A stretch of DNA of 64,000 nt from Gaeumannomyces sp. JS-464 (lineage: Eukaryota; Ascomycota; Sordariomycetes; Magnaporthales; Magnaporthaceae): contig NGZR01000005.1 in NCBI GenBank assembly GCA_002197995.1, positions 1,860,001 to 1,924,000 on the forward strand, given 5' to 3'. The number at the start of each line of letters is the position of its first letter. Positions within the stretch are counted from its first letter, which is position 1. The position numbers were made by a program, and so were the translations under genes. A model generated the notes under the pieces. The model had not been told where the DNA came from and did not search any database. It saw nothing but the letters and a program-made list of their open reading frames with translations. Positions 1-10,059 of the stretch are shown one piece after another.

Positions 1-137
1 ACAAGACCTTGGCCTCGGCCCGCTTCGTGGAAGGCCACTCGGAGGCTTTTGTCATCCTTGACAGAGTTGTAGTAGTTTGCGGCGGCCTCGACGGCGTTGA
101 TCGTGTCCGTGAACAAGTTGCTGACGGTGGCCGTCAT
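1..137 (-). CDS. SesA-like N-terminal domain protein, 5' part only (runs off left edge)
   Basis: The minus strand opens with ATG at 137-135 and reads without a stop to the window edge (45 codons). The N-terminus starts MTATVSNLFTDTIN and continues through a helical stretch ending VAFHEAGRG. This resembles the start of the SesA/NACHT_N-type domain found on fungal NLRs and on the cell-death effectors paired with them: an amphipathic helix, then an AFHEAG-like box. Base composition is normal for coding and there is no RIP damage. The gene is divergent from the NLR that starts at 687, so the two share about 550 bp of intergenic DNA. I infer a HeLo/SesA-family effector or another STAND protein; the rest of the gene is outside the window, so the domain call rests on a short segment. 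Confidence 0.5.
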   Translation of the reverse strand, partial: MTATVSNLFTDTINAVEAAANYYNSVKDDKSLRVAFHEAGRGQGL

Positions 138-686
138 CCTTCCACGGAAGAGGACTTGACGGTTTAAATGACTTGACCTCAGTTACTTTGGATTCTGATG
201 GCTCTTGTCTGACGGATCGTACTCGAAGAGCAAGCGAAGGAGCAACTTGGCACTAAACAGAACAGGAAGTGCCGGAAAATCTCTCACCATGTGAGCATTT
301 TGCATCCAGCCCACCTCAGCTGCATGCGGTGTGATCTTGGGCTTCAAGCGCGTCGCCTTCTGCAGGGAGGACCCAATGGGAAACAAAAAAAAAATATGCC
401 ATCTGCGAATGTCCAGCCATTAGCCGTGCCAGCGACGACGCCTCCCACCCCACCAACATCGAAGTGGCCTTCAGCCCCAACCCGTAGTCCAATATCCAGG
501 ACCATGCAATGCACTTCAGCTTTATCCTGATCCCCGCCGTGCCTTTCTTCGACATTTAAATCAATGGGACATCCTTTGGCATTTCGATTAAGAAAATCCC
601 GCCCTCCGAAGTAGCCTGCCACTCCGCGCCTACGGAGCCGAGCCCCGCGAGCTGCAGGAGACGCTACCCCACAGTTGCCCCACAAG
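138..686. promoter_or_regulatory. Divergent intergenic region between SesA-like gene and NLR
   Basis: This 549-bp GC-moderate stretch separates two divergent starts (ATG at 137 minus, ATG at 687 plus). It has short open frames on both strands but none with a recognisable product. An A-run lies at about 385-395. It probably holds both promoters and 5' leaders; no single box can be assigned with confidence. Confidence 0.35.
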
Positions 687-834
687 ATGAAGGGGCCCCG
701 ACCGCAACCTTCGAACCCGCTCTTCCACAACGCTGGCCGCGACCAAGTTAACGCGCCTGGCGGTATCGCGAACAAGAGTGACGGCCCTGGCAACCACCTT
801 CTCGGGCCTAATTTCTATGGGCCTGTATCCTTCG

Positions 835-886
835 GTAAGAGCGCTCCTGCCGGTAGCAAATTCTCTATAGCTAATTAATTACTCAG
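835..886 (+). other. Predicted intron 1 of the NLR
   Basis: Donor GTAAGA, branch-like GCTAATTA and acceptor CTCAG, 52 bp. Removal joins SFG to GASLKDPQVDE in frame and avoids the in-frame TAA at the end of the unspliced ORF. Inferred from sequence only. Confidence 0.55.
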
Positions 887-946
887 GAGCCTCCCTTAAG
901 GACCCCCAGGTCGACGAGGCTACTGCGCGTTTTTTGGAAAAAGCAG

Positions 947-1047
947 GTTCGTAATGCCATTCGCCTGACTTCTATCCTATATTTCCATCACACCTGGACC
1001 TCCTTTGCCGAAGAAGCCGCCGCAAGACTGACGACTGACGACCACAG
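947..1047 (+). other. Predicted intron 2 of the NLR
   Basis: Donor GTTCGT (non-optimal), TGACTGACG-like branch region and acceptor CCACAG, 101 bp. Removal joins ARFLEKA directly to CLRSLGFRD, the expected pre-NACHT linker. The donor is weak, so the boundary is less certain than intron 1. Confidence 0.45.
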
Positions 1048-1425
1048 CCTGCCTCCGCTCCCTCGGCTTCCGCGATATCGACGCTCGGCAGCACGACATA
1101 GCCGCTGCCCATCCAGGCACATGCGACTGGCTTTTCCGCACCGCCCAGTTCCGGAAGTGGCGCGACCGCGCCGACCTACCAGCCCACAATGGCGTGCTCT
1201 GGATCAAGGGCAAGCCGGGCTCGGGCAAGTCGACGCTAATGAAACATGCTCTGCGCCATTGCGGAAAGGTCTTTGGCGACCATCTAATCGTAGTATATTT
1301 CTTTAACGCTCGAAGCGAAATTCTTGAGAAAACGCCTCTAGGCATGCTGCGGTCGATCGTATACCAGCTCCTCGATAAGGACGATACGCTATAGGAACGA
1401 TTCCGCCCCATCTACGAAAAGCAGA

Positions 1426-1583
1426 AGAGAGAGAGAAAGAGAGAGTATATTTAACGTCAGCTAGTCGGGATCTACCAGTCCCTGCCTCCCAGGGGGCATA
1501 TAACGTGCTAGCGCTACCTAAGCTTAACACGAGGCTATATGTTGCTATCGAAGCGGCTAACAAATTAAACCATAAGGCAAGCT

Positions 1584-1627
<44 letters not shown>

Positions 1628-2261
1628 CTACTGTCAGAGGTGGCCTGGAGTCACGTGGGTGGCAACTGGTGCCCCACAGCTCTAGCCCTATGCATTGGCC
1701 CTAGTATTTTGGCCTGCGCGCGCCCTAGCCCGCGATCGAGTAAAGTAGCCCAGGAACAATCACTAATCACTTTGGGTGCCTGTCGTCGCGCACCTTCATT
1801 ACCTACTTAAGGCACACGGTTTTTGGGCCGCATTCCGGCGCTCCTTGTTAGTAAGCGGGCAATCGGCAAAAGGGCGAATAAACGCCGGGGCGCTGTAAGC
1901 GCTGCTATTGGTGGTAAAGGAAAGCAGTCGGCTGGCAAAGTGCCGGGAAAGTGTAAGGCCGGGTGTGGGCGGAAGGGGCTTCGGGCCCCCCCCTAAGCCC
2001 GGCCAAAGAAAGAAAGTTCGGGGGCTAAAAGGCCTAATTCCAACCCTGTACGCTCCTTGTATGTTTAAACGCGTATTAACGATAGGTATCGTAAGTGCGT
2101 ATAATCGACTTAGGAGGAGTCGCGAGGATGGCGGGGGGACGCTAGCGGCCGGGCTGGTGCCATTTCCAGCCCGGCGTGCTTTTTATATCGCGTATTAAAC
2201 AATAGGCTGCGCGGTTTATTAACGTGGTGCAGGTCGTGCTTTTACGGTTACGTTGGCAAAC
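1426..2261 (+). repeat. Palindromic element, left arm, outer part
   Basis: Outer half of a 1.34-kb inverted-repeat arm. It begins with a GA-rich tract, then the segment ending GGCAAGCTAGC, a 38-A run (1587-1624) and the segment through TTACGTTGGCAAAC. The reverse complement is at 5480-6138 with the same order, including a 37-T run at 5943-5979. A solo LTR (1632-1801) interrupts this arm and is absent from the other. The same frame of about 47 codons (beginning MLAASIATYS) is seen minus at about 1430-1563 and plus at 6003-6140, which is simply the two arms mirrored. The arm sits in the NACHT coding region between the P-loop and Walker B. Confidence 0.85.
1632..1801. mobile_element. Solo LTR (170 bp) with CCTAC target duplication
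   Basis: The left palindrome arm contains 170 bp missing from the right arm. It is flanked by CCTAC at 1627-1631 and 1802-1806, and the right arm has a single copy of this site (reading GGCCTACCTAAGG in reverse complement). The insert begins TGTCAGAGG and ends TTCATTA, where a canonical CA end could have become TA by RIP. Length, termini and 5-bp duplication fit a solo LTR. No internal homologue lies in the window. Confidence 0.65.
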
Positions 2262-3966
2262 TGTAAGGAGTTGGCCCGTGCGCCGGTGCCTTACTTTACC
2301 CACGAGAGCGTTACTTACCGGATTATCACCTTTTTTTAAAAAACACAAACAATACAAAGCTGTTTCCCTCTTTTGCAAGCGGCTTTGCGGCCGCCTTACA
2401 CTTTTAATAGGTTATAAGCTTTTAATTCCCATCGAAATAAAGCTATTTACAATTTTTTTTAGCCGGTGGCCGCGTTATTTTTCGTTATTTTGGCCGGTGG
2501 CCATAATTACGTTTTAAAAGCCGGTGGCCGTAATTACGTTTTAAAAGCCGGTGGCCGCAATTACGTTTTAAAAGCCGGTGGCCGCATAATAACGTCTTTC
2601 GGTGGAAAACGTTTCCCGGTGGGAGATATCGCCCGGTGGGCATTACGTACTATTTACTTTACTATTACCCGGTGGGCGACAACGGGCCGTTTGCCTTACC
2701 TTTTCCTATGGGCCGTTGCCTTACTTCCCTACTACTTTTCGGCCGCTGCCCTACCTTTGTTAATTTTTGCTTTATAACAATAATAACGACGGTAATCGCT
2801 TATTGCTTACCACCGCCCGAAATATCTTTTACCTATAAAAGGCAATTGTTAAAATACCTGCCTTGTAGGAGCCTTCCAATTTGGAAGCGTAAAAGCGCGC
2901 CGTTAAGGTGCATTTAATCGCGGCGGCGCCGACGATTACATTAGCGATAACCCGCCTTTTTAACCTAACGATCCGGCTGCTTTTAAAGCTTGGAAAGCTA
3001 AAAAGGTCCTCGCTTAGTACTTTATTAAGCAATAATTACGAAGGTTATTAACGAGCTTAAGCGATAAGGTTAAAACTCCAAAGCCGACGATTCCGCCCGC
3101 GACTTTAAAGCCTTTTAGCTCGCCGTTACTATTAAAATCGGCCAAAATACCAACGCTTAACTCGATAGCTTAATGGAAAAGTTCGTTAACTTTAAGGTAT
3201 TTAAATACAACGATGTTAAAAAAATAACCAACCGTTAGCTCGAACTTAAAAAATAAATGGAGGAAGCCGGCGTTGTAATTTCGGACCGTTTTTTCGTTAA
3301 TCACCTCGTTAAAGGTTTCCGAAAGCATTATTTAATCGCCGTTACCGTCGTTTTAAGCGCCCACCCAATGCCCGCCGCCGCACCCCGATCCAAATTATCC
3401 AGGCCGTTATTAAAAACGTAACTACTTTCGAGTCGGCCGACCTTTCCCTAGCTAATACCAACGCGCCTACCGCTTGCACTAAAAGGAATTATTTAGTGGT
3501 TTTTCGCTTACCCTATTACGACCGGTACGGCAGGCACTATATAAAAGGTAACGACGGGTGCTAGCTATTGCACTTTAAGCTAAAAGAGAAATACTATAAG
3601 CAAAAGCAGCAAGCCGTTGCATAGGTTATAAAAATAGGAACGGTTAAAAGAGCGAACCCCCGGGCCGTTAATTAATACCTTTGAAATGCTTATTAACCGC
3701 GGCAACGCTGGATAATATGCCATATAATTAAAAGATTTAACATTACGAATATCGGGCTATTAATAGCAATTGCCGGCTGGAAATAGCTTTACTTTTGTAA
3801 CGCTTTCGTGGTTTAAAGGGGTGTAAAAAGTTAGCCCGTGCGCCGTGCCTTACTTTACCCACGAAAGCGTTACCTACCGATTATTACCTCTTTTTAAAAA
3901 CATAAACAATATAAAGCTGTTTCCCTCTTTTGCAAGCGGTTTTGCGGCCGCCTTACACTTTTAATA
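2262..3966 (+). mobile_element. Gag-only non-autonomous LTR element, copy A (RIP-damaged)
   Basis: A 1705-bp element with LTRs at 2262-2409 and 3822-3966 and flanks CAAAC (2257-2261) and TAAAT (3967-3971), which are the same 5-bp duplication after C-to-T changes. It interrupts the left palindrome arm; the right arm shows the empty site. Internally it has four copies of a 27-bp GCCGGTGGCC repeat (about 2490-2600), then a decayed gag-like region at about 3180-3660. It matches copy B (7611-9319) throughout but carries many more C-to-T and G-to-A changes; for example the LTR end CTCCAACA of copy B reads TTTTAATA here. No reverse transcriptase or integrase is present, so it must move in trans, like TR-GAG or TRIM elements. 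Confidence 0.8.
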
Positions 3967-3971
3967 TAAAT

Positions 3972-4665
3972 AAACCGCGGTAGGATTTTTACGCGTGCGA
4001 TGCCACTTATACTTTAATATAGCCCGGCGTAAATAATAAATAAAACGCGAGCGTTAAGCTAATTTTACGCGTGCGTGCTTAAATAAAAGCTTAAGCAAGT
4101 TAATTTTGCGCCGTGCGTATCGTTAGGATACGGTCGAAAAAGGAATCGCGTATATGTACGACCGAAAGGGTCGCGTATATAGCGGGGGACGGCGGCGGCC
4201 GGGCCGGTTATTCGTTCGATGTGTTTTAACTGCTTGCCGGTTTGCAATCTTCTTATGCGTTTCGAAATCGTATCGTCGCGTATCGTATACCCGCGAAGCG
4301 AAGGCGATAAAAGTTAAAAGGCGGTTAGCTTAGTAATGCGCGGAAGTTAAAGCAATCCAATTGTCGAAGGTTTCGGCGCGCGCGAAGCGCGTTTTGGGTT
4401 GTAAAAGGTGCAAACCTTCCTATTAGCTGGCAATAAGCACCCCGAACCTTTGCTAGCTTACTTTTTTTGCACTTTTAGCCTAATTACGTCGTTATCGTCG
4501 TTATTAAAAGGACGTTAACGAACGCGGGTAAAATAAAGCTAATTGGCTTATTAGCGCCCACATAACGTTTCCGACTTATTTTGGTAAAACTAGTACCAAA
4601 AATGGCCGGGCTTTTTTAACGGCCATTAACAATAGGTCCGTTAGGAAAAATTTTTCGAAAAAAGG
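3972..4665 (+). repeat. Palindromic element, left arm, inner part
   Basis: Continues the arm after the copy A insertion, starting AAACCGCGGTAGG. It mirrors 4785-5480 in reverse complement, for example the CGCGCGAAGCGCG-type block at about 4375-4395 against 5060-5080. Net left-arm length after removing the solo LTR, copy A and duplications is about 1.34 kb, the same as the right arm. Confidence 0.85.
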
Positions 4666-4784
4666 TGCGAAAAGCAAAAAATGTATAAGGAAAAGGAGTT
4701 AATATGGTTATAAGCACAACTGGAGGATTTTATACGCTCGATAATTAATAAACGGTAATCGAAGCCACTTTTCCTCCTCGTTAA
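4666..4784. other. Palindrome centre (spacer between arms)
   Basis: About 120 bp where mirror symmetry is lost: AG-rich on the left, CT-rich on the right. It would be the loop if the element folded. No gene seen. Confidence 0.6.
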
Positions 4785-5939
4785 CCACCTTCCCCCGAAA
4801 AATTCTTCTTAACGAACTTACTGTTAATAGCCATTAAAAAAGCCCGGCCATTTTTAATACTAATCCTATTAAAATAAGTTAAAAACGCTATGTAAGCGTT
4901 AATAAGCCAATTAACTTTGTTTTGCCCGCGTTCGCTAGCGTTCTTTTAATAACGATAACGACGACGCAATTAAGTTAAAAGTGCAAAAAAAGTAGGTTAG
5001 CAAAAGTTCGGGGTGCCTATTACCAGTTAATGGGAAAGCTTACACCCTTTACAGCCTAAAGCGCGCTTCGCGCGCGCCGAAACCTTCGATAATTGGATTG
5101 CTCCAACTTCCGCGCATTACTAGGTTAACCGCCTTTTAACTTTTATCGCTTTCGCTTCGCGGGTATACGATACGCGACGATACGATTTTAAAACGCATAA
5201 AAAGATTGCAAGCCGGTAAGTAGTTAAAACATATCGAACGAATAGCCGGCCCGGCCGCCGCCGTCCCCGCTACACACGCGACCTTTTCGGTCGTACATAT
5301 ACGCGATTCCTTTTTTAACCGTATTTTAACGATACGTACGGCGTAAAATTGGCTTATTTAAGCTTTTATTTAAGCACGCACGCGCAAAATTAGCTTAACG
5401 CTCGCGCTTTTATTTATTATCACGCCGGGTTATACTAAAGTATAAGTGGCATCGCACGCGCAAAATCCTACCGCGGTTTTATTTGCCAACGTAACCGTAA
5501 AAGCACAACCTGCACCACGTTAGTAAACCGCGTAGCCTATTATTTAATACGCAATATAAAAAGCACGCCGGGCTGGGAATAGCACTAGCCCGGCCGCCAG
5601 CGTCCCCCCGCCATCCTCGCGACTCCTCCTAAGTCGATTATACGCACCCACGATACCTATCGTTAACACGCGTTTAAACATACAAGGAGCGTATAGGGTT
5701 AAAATTAGGCCTTTCAGCCCCCGAACTTTCTTTTTTTAGCCGGGCTTAGGGGGGGGCCCGAAGCCCCTTCCGCCCATACCCGGCTTTACACTTTCCCGGC
5801 ACTTTGCCGGCCGATTGCTTTCCTTTACCACCAATAGCAGCGCTTACAGCGCCCCGGCGTTTATTCGCCCTTTTGCCGATTGCCCGCTCACTAACAAAGA
5901 GCGCCGGAATGCGGCTTAAAAACCGTGTGCCTTAGGTAG

Positions 5940-5983
<44 letters not shown>

Positions 5984-6138
5984 GCTTGCCCTATGGTTTA
6001 ATTTGTTAGCCGCCTCGATAGCAACATATAGCCTCGTGTTAAGCTTAGGTAGCGCTAGCACGTTATATGCCCCCTGGGAGGCAGGGACTAGTAGATCCCG
6101 ACTAGCTAACGTTAAATTATACTTTCTCTCTCTTTCTC
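4785..6138 (-). repeat. Palindromic element, right arm
   Basis: Uninterrupted 1.35-kb reverse complement of 1426-2261 plus 3972-4665, including the T-run at 5943-5979. It carries the empty sites for the solo LTR and for copy A. The element ends in CT-rich sequence abutting CTCCTCGTCGAC, where the NLR coding sequence resumes. No transposase is visible in either arm, so a fold-back or inverted-duplication origin is likely. Confidence 0.85.
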
Positions 6139-7610
6139 CTCCTCGTCGACGCGCTCGACGAGTGCGACGACCGAAACGTTCGAAATGTTATCGGCTTTTT
6201 TGAATCCCTGAGCATCGATGCCGTCCAAGCCGGTGTTACGCTAAGGATCTCCCTTTCCAGCCGCCATTATCCCAACGTTAGCATAAGGAAAACTTTGGAA
6301 TTAACCGTAAAGGCGAGCGCAAAGAATAAAAAAGATATTGCTGCGTATATCGCACAAAAGCTAAAAGGGCACAATAACGATATCAAAGCCAAAATCCGAA
6401 AAAAGGCAGGCGGCATTTTCATGTAGGTTGTTATCGTGGTATTGCTGCTTAACAAAGCCTACGATAACGGCCGTTTGGAAGCCATACGCAAAATACTCGA
6501 AGAGGTGCCGGCCGATCTCGAGGAGGTGTTCGACAGGCTCTTAAGCAAAAACGATCCGGATAAGGCCGAAACGATACGCATGCTCCAATGGGTACTGCTT
6601 AATCAGCGGCCGCTAAAGCCCGAAAAGCTCTTCTTCGCCGTGTTGGCAAGAGCGGCTCCGGAGTACAATGGGCCGTGGGACCGATCAAAAATCACAACCG
6701 ACACCATCCAACGACGCATTAACGCCTCGTCCAAAGGCCTCGTTAAGGCGCGAACAGGAGATACAACGTCTGTGCAATTCATTCATCTATCGGTCAACGA
6801 CTTCCTTTTTCGGAACAAAAGGCTGCAAACGCTGGATTTAACGCTCCATCCCGACCCGATCAGTGCCAGCCACGGGCAGCTATGGGATCGCTGCCGATCC
6901 TTTATCCAGCGAATAAACATTATATCAACGAGCGAGCAGCATATAAAGCAGTTAAGCTATAACTATCCATTTCTGCATTACGCAAGCGAGCTACATATTC
7001 GATCATGCGGAAAAGGCGCTGTCCGGAGGGGCGATGCGAAAGGAAATCGTGCAATAGCTGCAAATACGAAACGACTGGTTTGGGTGGTGGAAGAAATTTC
7101 TATCGACGGTCGACAGTTCCCTCGAGCATTCATACTTGAGGAATAATATGGATGCAGGACTCCTCTACGTGTTATCGCTTCGTGGTTACCGAAAGCTAGT
7201 CACCGTTGTTCTAGCAGGAGGCGGCGCCGATGTCAACGCGCAGGGCGGGGAATTCGGCAACGCGCTGCAGGCCGCTTCGTTTGGAGGATATACCGAGATC
7301 GTGCGGCCGCTGCTCGAGCGCGGCGCCGACGTCAACGCGCAAGGCGGGCGATACGGCAACGCGCTGCACGCCGCTTCTGCTCGAGGACACACCGAGATCG
7401 TGCGACTGCTCGAGCGTGGCGCCAAGCGCTGCGCCGACGTCAACGCGCCGATCTCCACGGGCCCGATCGCCAAAAAGAAGTCGTCGCGGAGACGGCCCTC
7501 GAGGACGGGACGAGGTGCCTGGCCTTTAGGACATTGGTGTTGCTGCATCTGACACGGCTTTGGCTGAAAGCAATTCTGCCGCTTACGGGGTGGTTTACAG
7601 TACGGGTTCT
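6139..7610 (+). pseudogene. NACHT-ankyrin NLR pseudogene, 3' half (Walker B, winged-helix region, ankyrins)
   Basis: Resumes with Walker B LLVDALDECDD (6139-6170) and the sensor-type stretch LSSRHYPNVS. A TAG at 6424-6426 lies within GGIFM-stop-VVIVVLLLN, where the family has Trp (FLWVVL), so it is a likely RIP stop. The frame is then open from 6436: a RPLKPEKLFFAVL box, then VQFIHLSVNDFL, both typical of the region after NACHT. A one-base frameshift near 6993-7000 moves to the frame reading FDHAEKALSGG, with another TAG at 7055-7057. Two ankyrin repeats follow (GADVNAQGG, then GNALHAASARGHTEIV) at about 7215-7430. Reading decays after 7440 and the gene is cut at 7610 by gag-only element copy B. 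About 40 residues between P-loop and Walker B are missing at the palindrome junction. Confidence 0.75.
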
Positions 7611-9319
7611 TGTGAGGAGTTGGCCCGTGCGCCGGTGCCCTACTTCACCCACGAGAGCGTCACCCACCGGATTGTCACCTCTCTTTAAAAACACAAACAA
7701 TACAAAGCTGTTTCCCTCTTTTGCAAGCGGCCCTACGGCCGCCCTACACCTCCAACAGGTTATAAGCCCTCAATTCCCATCGGAATAAAGCTACTTACAA
7801 TCTTTTTTGGCCGGTGGCCGCGTTATTTTTCGTTATTTTGGCCGGTGGCCACAATTACGTTTTAAAAGCCGGTGGCCGCAATTACGTTCTAAAAGCCGGT
7901 GGCCGCAATTACGTTTTAAAGGCCGGTGGCCGCATAATAACGTTTTCCGGTGGAAAACGTCTCCCGGTGGGAGATATCGCCCGGTGGGCATCACGTACCA
8001 TTTACTTTACTATCACCCGGTGGGCGACAACGGGCCGTTTGCCTTACCTTTTCCTGTAGGCCGCTGCCTTACTTCCCTACTACTTTTTAGCCGCTACCTT
8101 ACTTTTGTTAATTTTTGCTTTACAACAACAATAACGACGGTAGTCGCCTATTGCTTACCACCGCCCGAAATGTTTTTTATTTACAAAAAAACAATTGTTA
8201 AAATACCTGCCTTGTAGGGGCCTTCCAATTTGGAGGCGTAAAAGCGCGCTGTTAAAGTGCATTTAATCGCGGGCGGCGCCGACGATCACATTAGCAACAA
8301 CCCGCTTTTTTAACCTAACGATCCGGCCGTTTTTAAAGCTTGGAAAGCTAAAAGGGTCCTCGTTTGGTACTTTATTAAGCAGTTAATTACGGAGGTTACC
8401 AACGAGCTTAAGCGATAAGGTTAAAGCTCCAAAGCCGACGATTCCGCCCGCGACCCTAAGGCCTTTTAACTCGCCGTTTACCACTAAAATCGGCTAAAGT
8501 ACCGACGCTTAACTTAATAACTTAATAAAAAAGTTCGTTAACTTTAAGGTATCCAAATATAACGATGTTAAAAAATATACCAACCGTTAACTCGAGCTTA
8601 AAAAACAAATGGAAAAAACCGGCGTTATAATTCCGGACCGTTTTTTCGTTAATTACCTCGTTAAAGGTTTCCGAAAGCATTATCAATCGCCGTTACCGTC
8701 GCTTTAAGCGCCCACCTAATGCCCGCCGGCCGCACCCCGATCCAAATTATTTAGGCCGTTATCGAAAACGTATTACTTTCGAGTTGGCCGACCTTTCCCT
8801 AGCTAATATTAACGCGCCCACCGCTTGCACCAAAAGGAACTATTTAATGGTTTTTCGCCTACCCCATTACGACCGGTGCGGCAGGCACCATATAAAAGGT
8901 AACGACGGGTGCTAGCTATTGCACCCTAAGCTAAAGGAGGAATACTATAAGCAAAAGCAACAAGCCGCTGCATAGGCTATAGGAACAGGAACGGTTAAAA
9001 GAGCGAACCCCCGGGCCGTTAATTATACCTTTAAAATGCCTGTTAACCGCGGCAACGCTGGACAATATGCCATGTAATTAAAAGATTTAACACTACGGAT
9101 ATCGGGCTATTGGTAGCAGTTGCCGGCTGGAGATAGCTTCACTTTTGTAACGCTCTCGTGGTTGTAGGGGGGTGTGAGGAGTTGGCCCGTGCGCCGGTGC
9201 CTTACTTTACCCACGAGAGCGTCACCCACCGGATTGTCACCTCTTTCTAAAAACACAAACAATACAAAGCTGTTTCCCTCTTTTGCAGGCGGCCCTGCGG
9301 CCGCCTTACACCTCCAACA
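7611..9319 (+). mobile_element. Gag-only non-autonomous LTR element, copy B (better preserved)
   Basis: A 1709-bp element with two 147-bp LTRs (7611-7757 and 9173-9319), TGTGAGGAG to CTCCAACA termini and a perfect GTTCT target duplication (7606-7610, 9320-9324). Just inside the left LTR lies GGTTATAAGCCC (7758-7769), resembling complementarity to the initiator-tRNA anticodon arm used as primer by copia-type elements. A polypurine AGGGGGG precedes the right LTR. Four 27-bp units start at 7841, 7868, 7895 and 7922. The gag-like region includes GVIIPDRFFVNYLVKGF (about 8610-8665) and a zinc-knuckle remnant DRCGRHHIKGNDGC followed by LLHPK (about 8870-8930). Here TGG-to-TAG and TGC-to-TAC changes break the CCHC and W positions. 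No pol domains. Confidence 0.85.
7841..7948 (+). repeat. 27-bp tandem repeat in copy B
   Basis: Four units spaced exactly 27 bp (7841, 7868, 7895, 7922), each starting GCCGGTGGCC and mostly followed by AATTACGTTTTAAAA. A partial unit lies at 7809. The same array is present in copy A at about 2490-2600. Confidence 0.85.
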
Positions 9320-10059
9320 GTTCTCCAAAGCCGACACCGGCTCTTCCAGGACTGCAGCAACTTAGCATTGCGGCATTGGGAGTTGACGCTTAGCGGACAT
9401 TTGGCGCGTGGCTAGGTTTTTGCAAGCCGTTCGATCCTTGAAAATTGGCACCTTTTTCTTTCGCAACGCAATATTTAGGATACAATTCTCGCACCGCGAT
9501 GTACGGTGCCGAATCCCTTTTCACGCTTTATCTTTCTCTCTATATATTTTTTATCATAGCGTGCCACAGGAAGGGTATGGGGGGAGCAGTTGACTTATGC
9601 TTAACAATTGGATTCAAGCACCTTCTCGATGGTTCGCCTCTTTTAACGGCCTTTGGTGCTTAGACGGTACTTGTAATAATAGTGTTCGGCGATGCTAGTA
9701 TAATCAAATATGCATCACGTGGGAATGACTGCTTTATTTCTGTATCCCAGTTTAAATGGAGCCCCGTTCTAGGCACAGCAAAGTCAAAAACCTTACAACG
9801 GGTAGGTTATAAACATTAGCGAGCATATCCGAAAATGGTTTCCCAAGGTGTTGTGGCGGGGTACCGCACGCCCCAGCGCCTTTGTCGTTTGCATTCCTGG
9901 GGCTGCCATTGGTAATAGACTCCCCTTCGAACAGGAAGCGCGCGGTCGGGTGGCGTCTACCCATACATACCAAGGGCTACATCAGAAACGGGACGCTAAA
10001 GCCCGGTCGTGAGTTCGCTGTAACTAACCAGATATGCGGTGGACAAAGTAAAACCGGAG
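9320..10059. other. Unassigned sequence downstream of copy B
   Basis: About 740 bp of moderate GC without RIP saturation. It may be the continuation of the NLR 3' region after copy B insertion, but the short open frames here (for example plus 9408-9593) match no family I recognise. Nothing else is seen. Confidence 0.3.

Larger units (their letters stand above)
687..1429 (+). pseudogene. NACHT-ankyrin NLR pseudogene, 5' half (amyloid-like motif, P-loop)
   Basis: Start ATG 687. Residues about 10-48 form a Gly/Asn-rich motif (HNAGRDQVNAPGG, then GPNFYGPVSFG) resembling the sigma-type amyloid signalling motif at the N-terminus of fungal NLRs. The reading frame needs two introns: 835-886 (GTAAGA, GCTAATTA, CTCAG; 52 bp) and 947-1047 (GTTCGT to CACAG; 101 bp). 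With both removed the frame stays open and reaches the linker CLRSLGFRDIDARQ, then TCDWLF, then the Walker A box GKPGSGKST at 1209-1235. A TAG stop at 1392-1394 follows QLLDKDDTL. From about 1426 the gene is cut by the palindromic element; it resumes at 6139. NLRs of this kind sense non-self and nucleate death-fold effectors. This copy cannot encode a full protein. Confidence 0.7.

Noticed and set aside
344..793. 149-codon minus ORF opposite the NLR start
   Set aside because: Antisense shadow of the region containing the amyloid-like motif; Gly/Arg-rich with no domain.
1303..1563. Minus ORF starting MLAASIATYS and its twin at 6003-6203 plus
   Set aside because: They are the two arms of the palindrome read in mirror image and include GA/CT repeat; duplication is structural, with no family match.
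7186..7548. 120-codon minus ORF over the ankyrin region
   Set aside because: Antisense of the ankyrin repeats, which are clearly coded on the plus strand.
7807..8217. 136- and 81-codon plus ORFs with SRWPQLR repeats
   Set aside because: Generated by the 27-bp tandem repeat (a multiple of three) in the gag-only element; not the gag frame.
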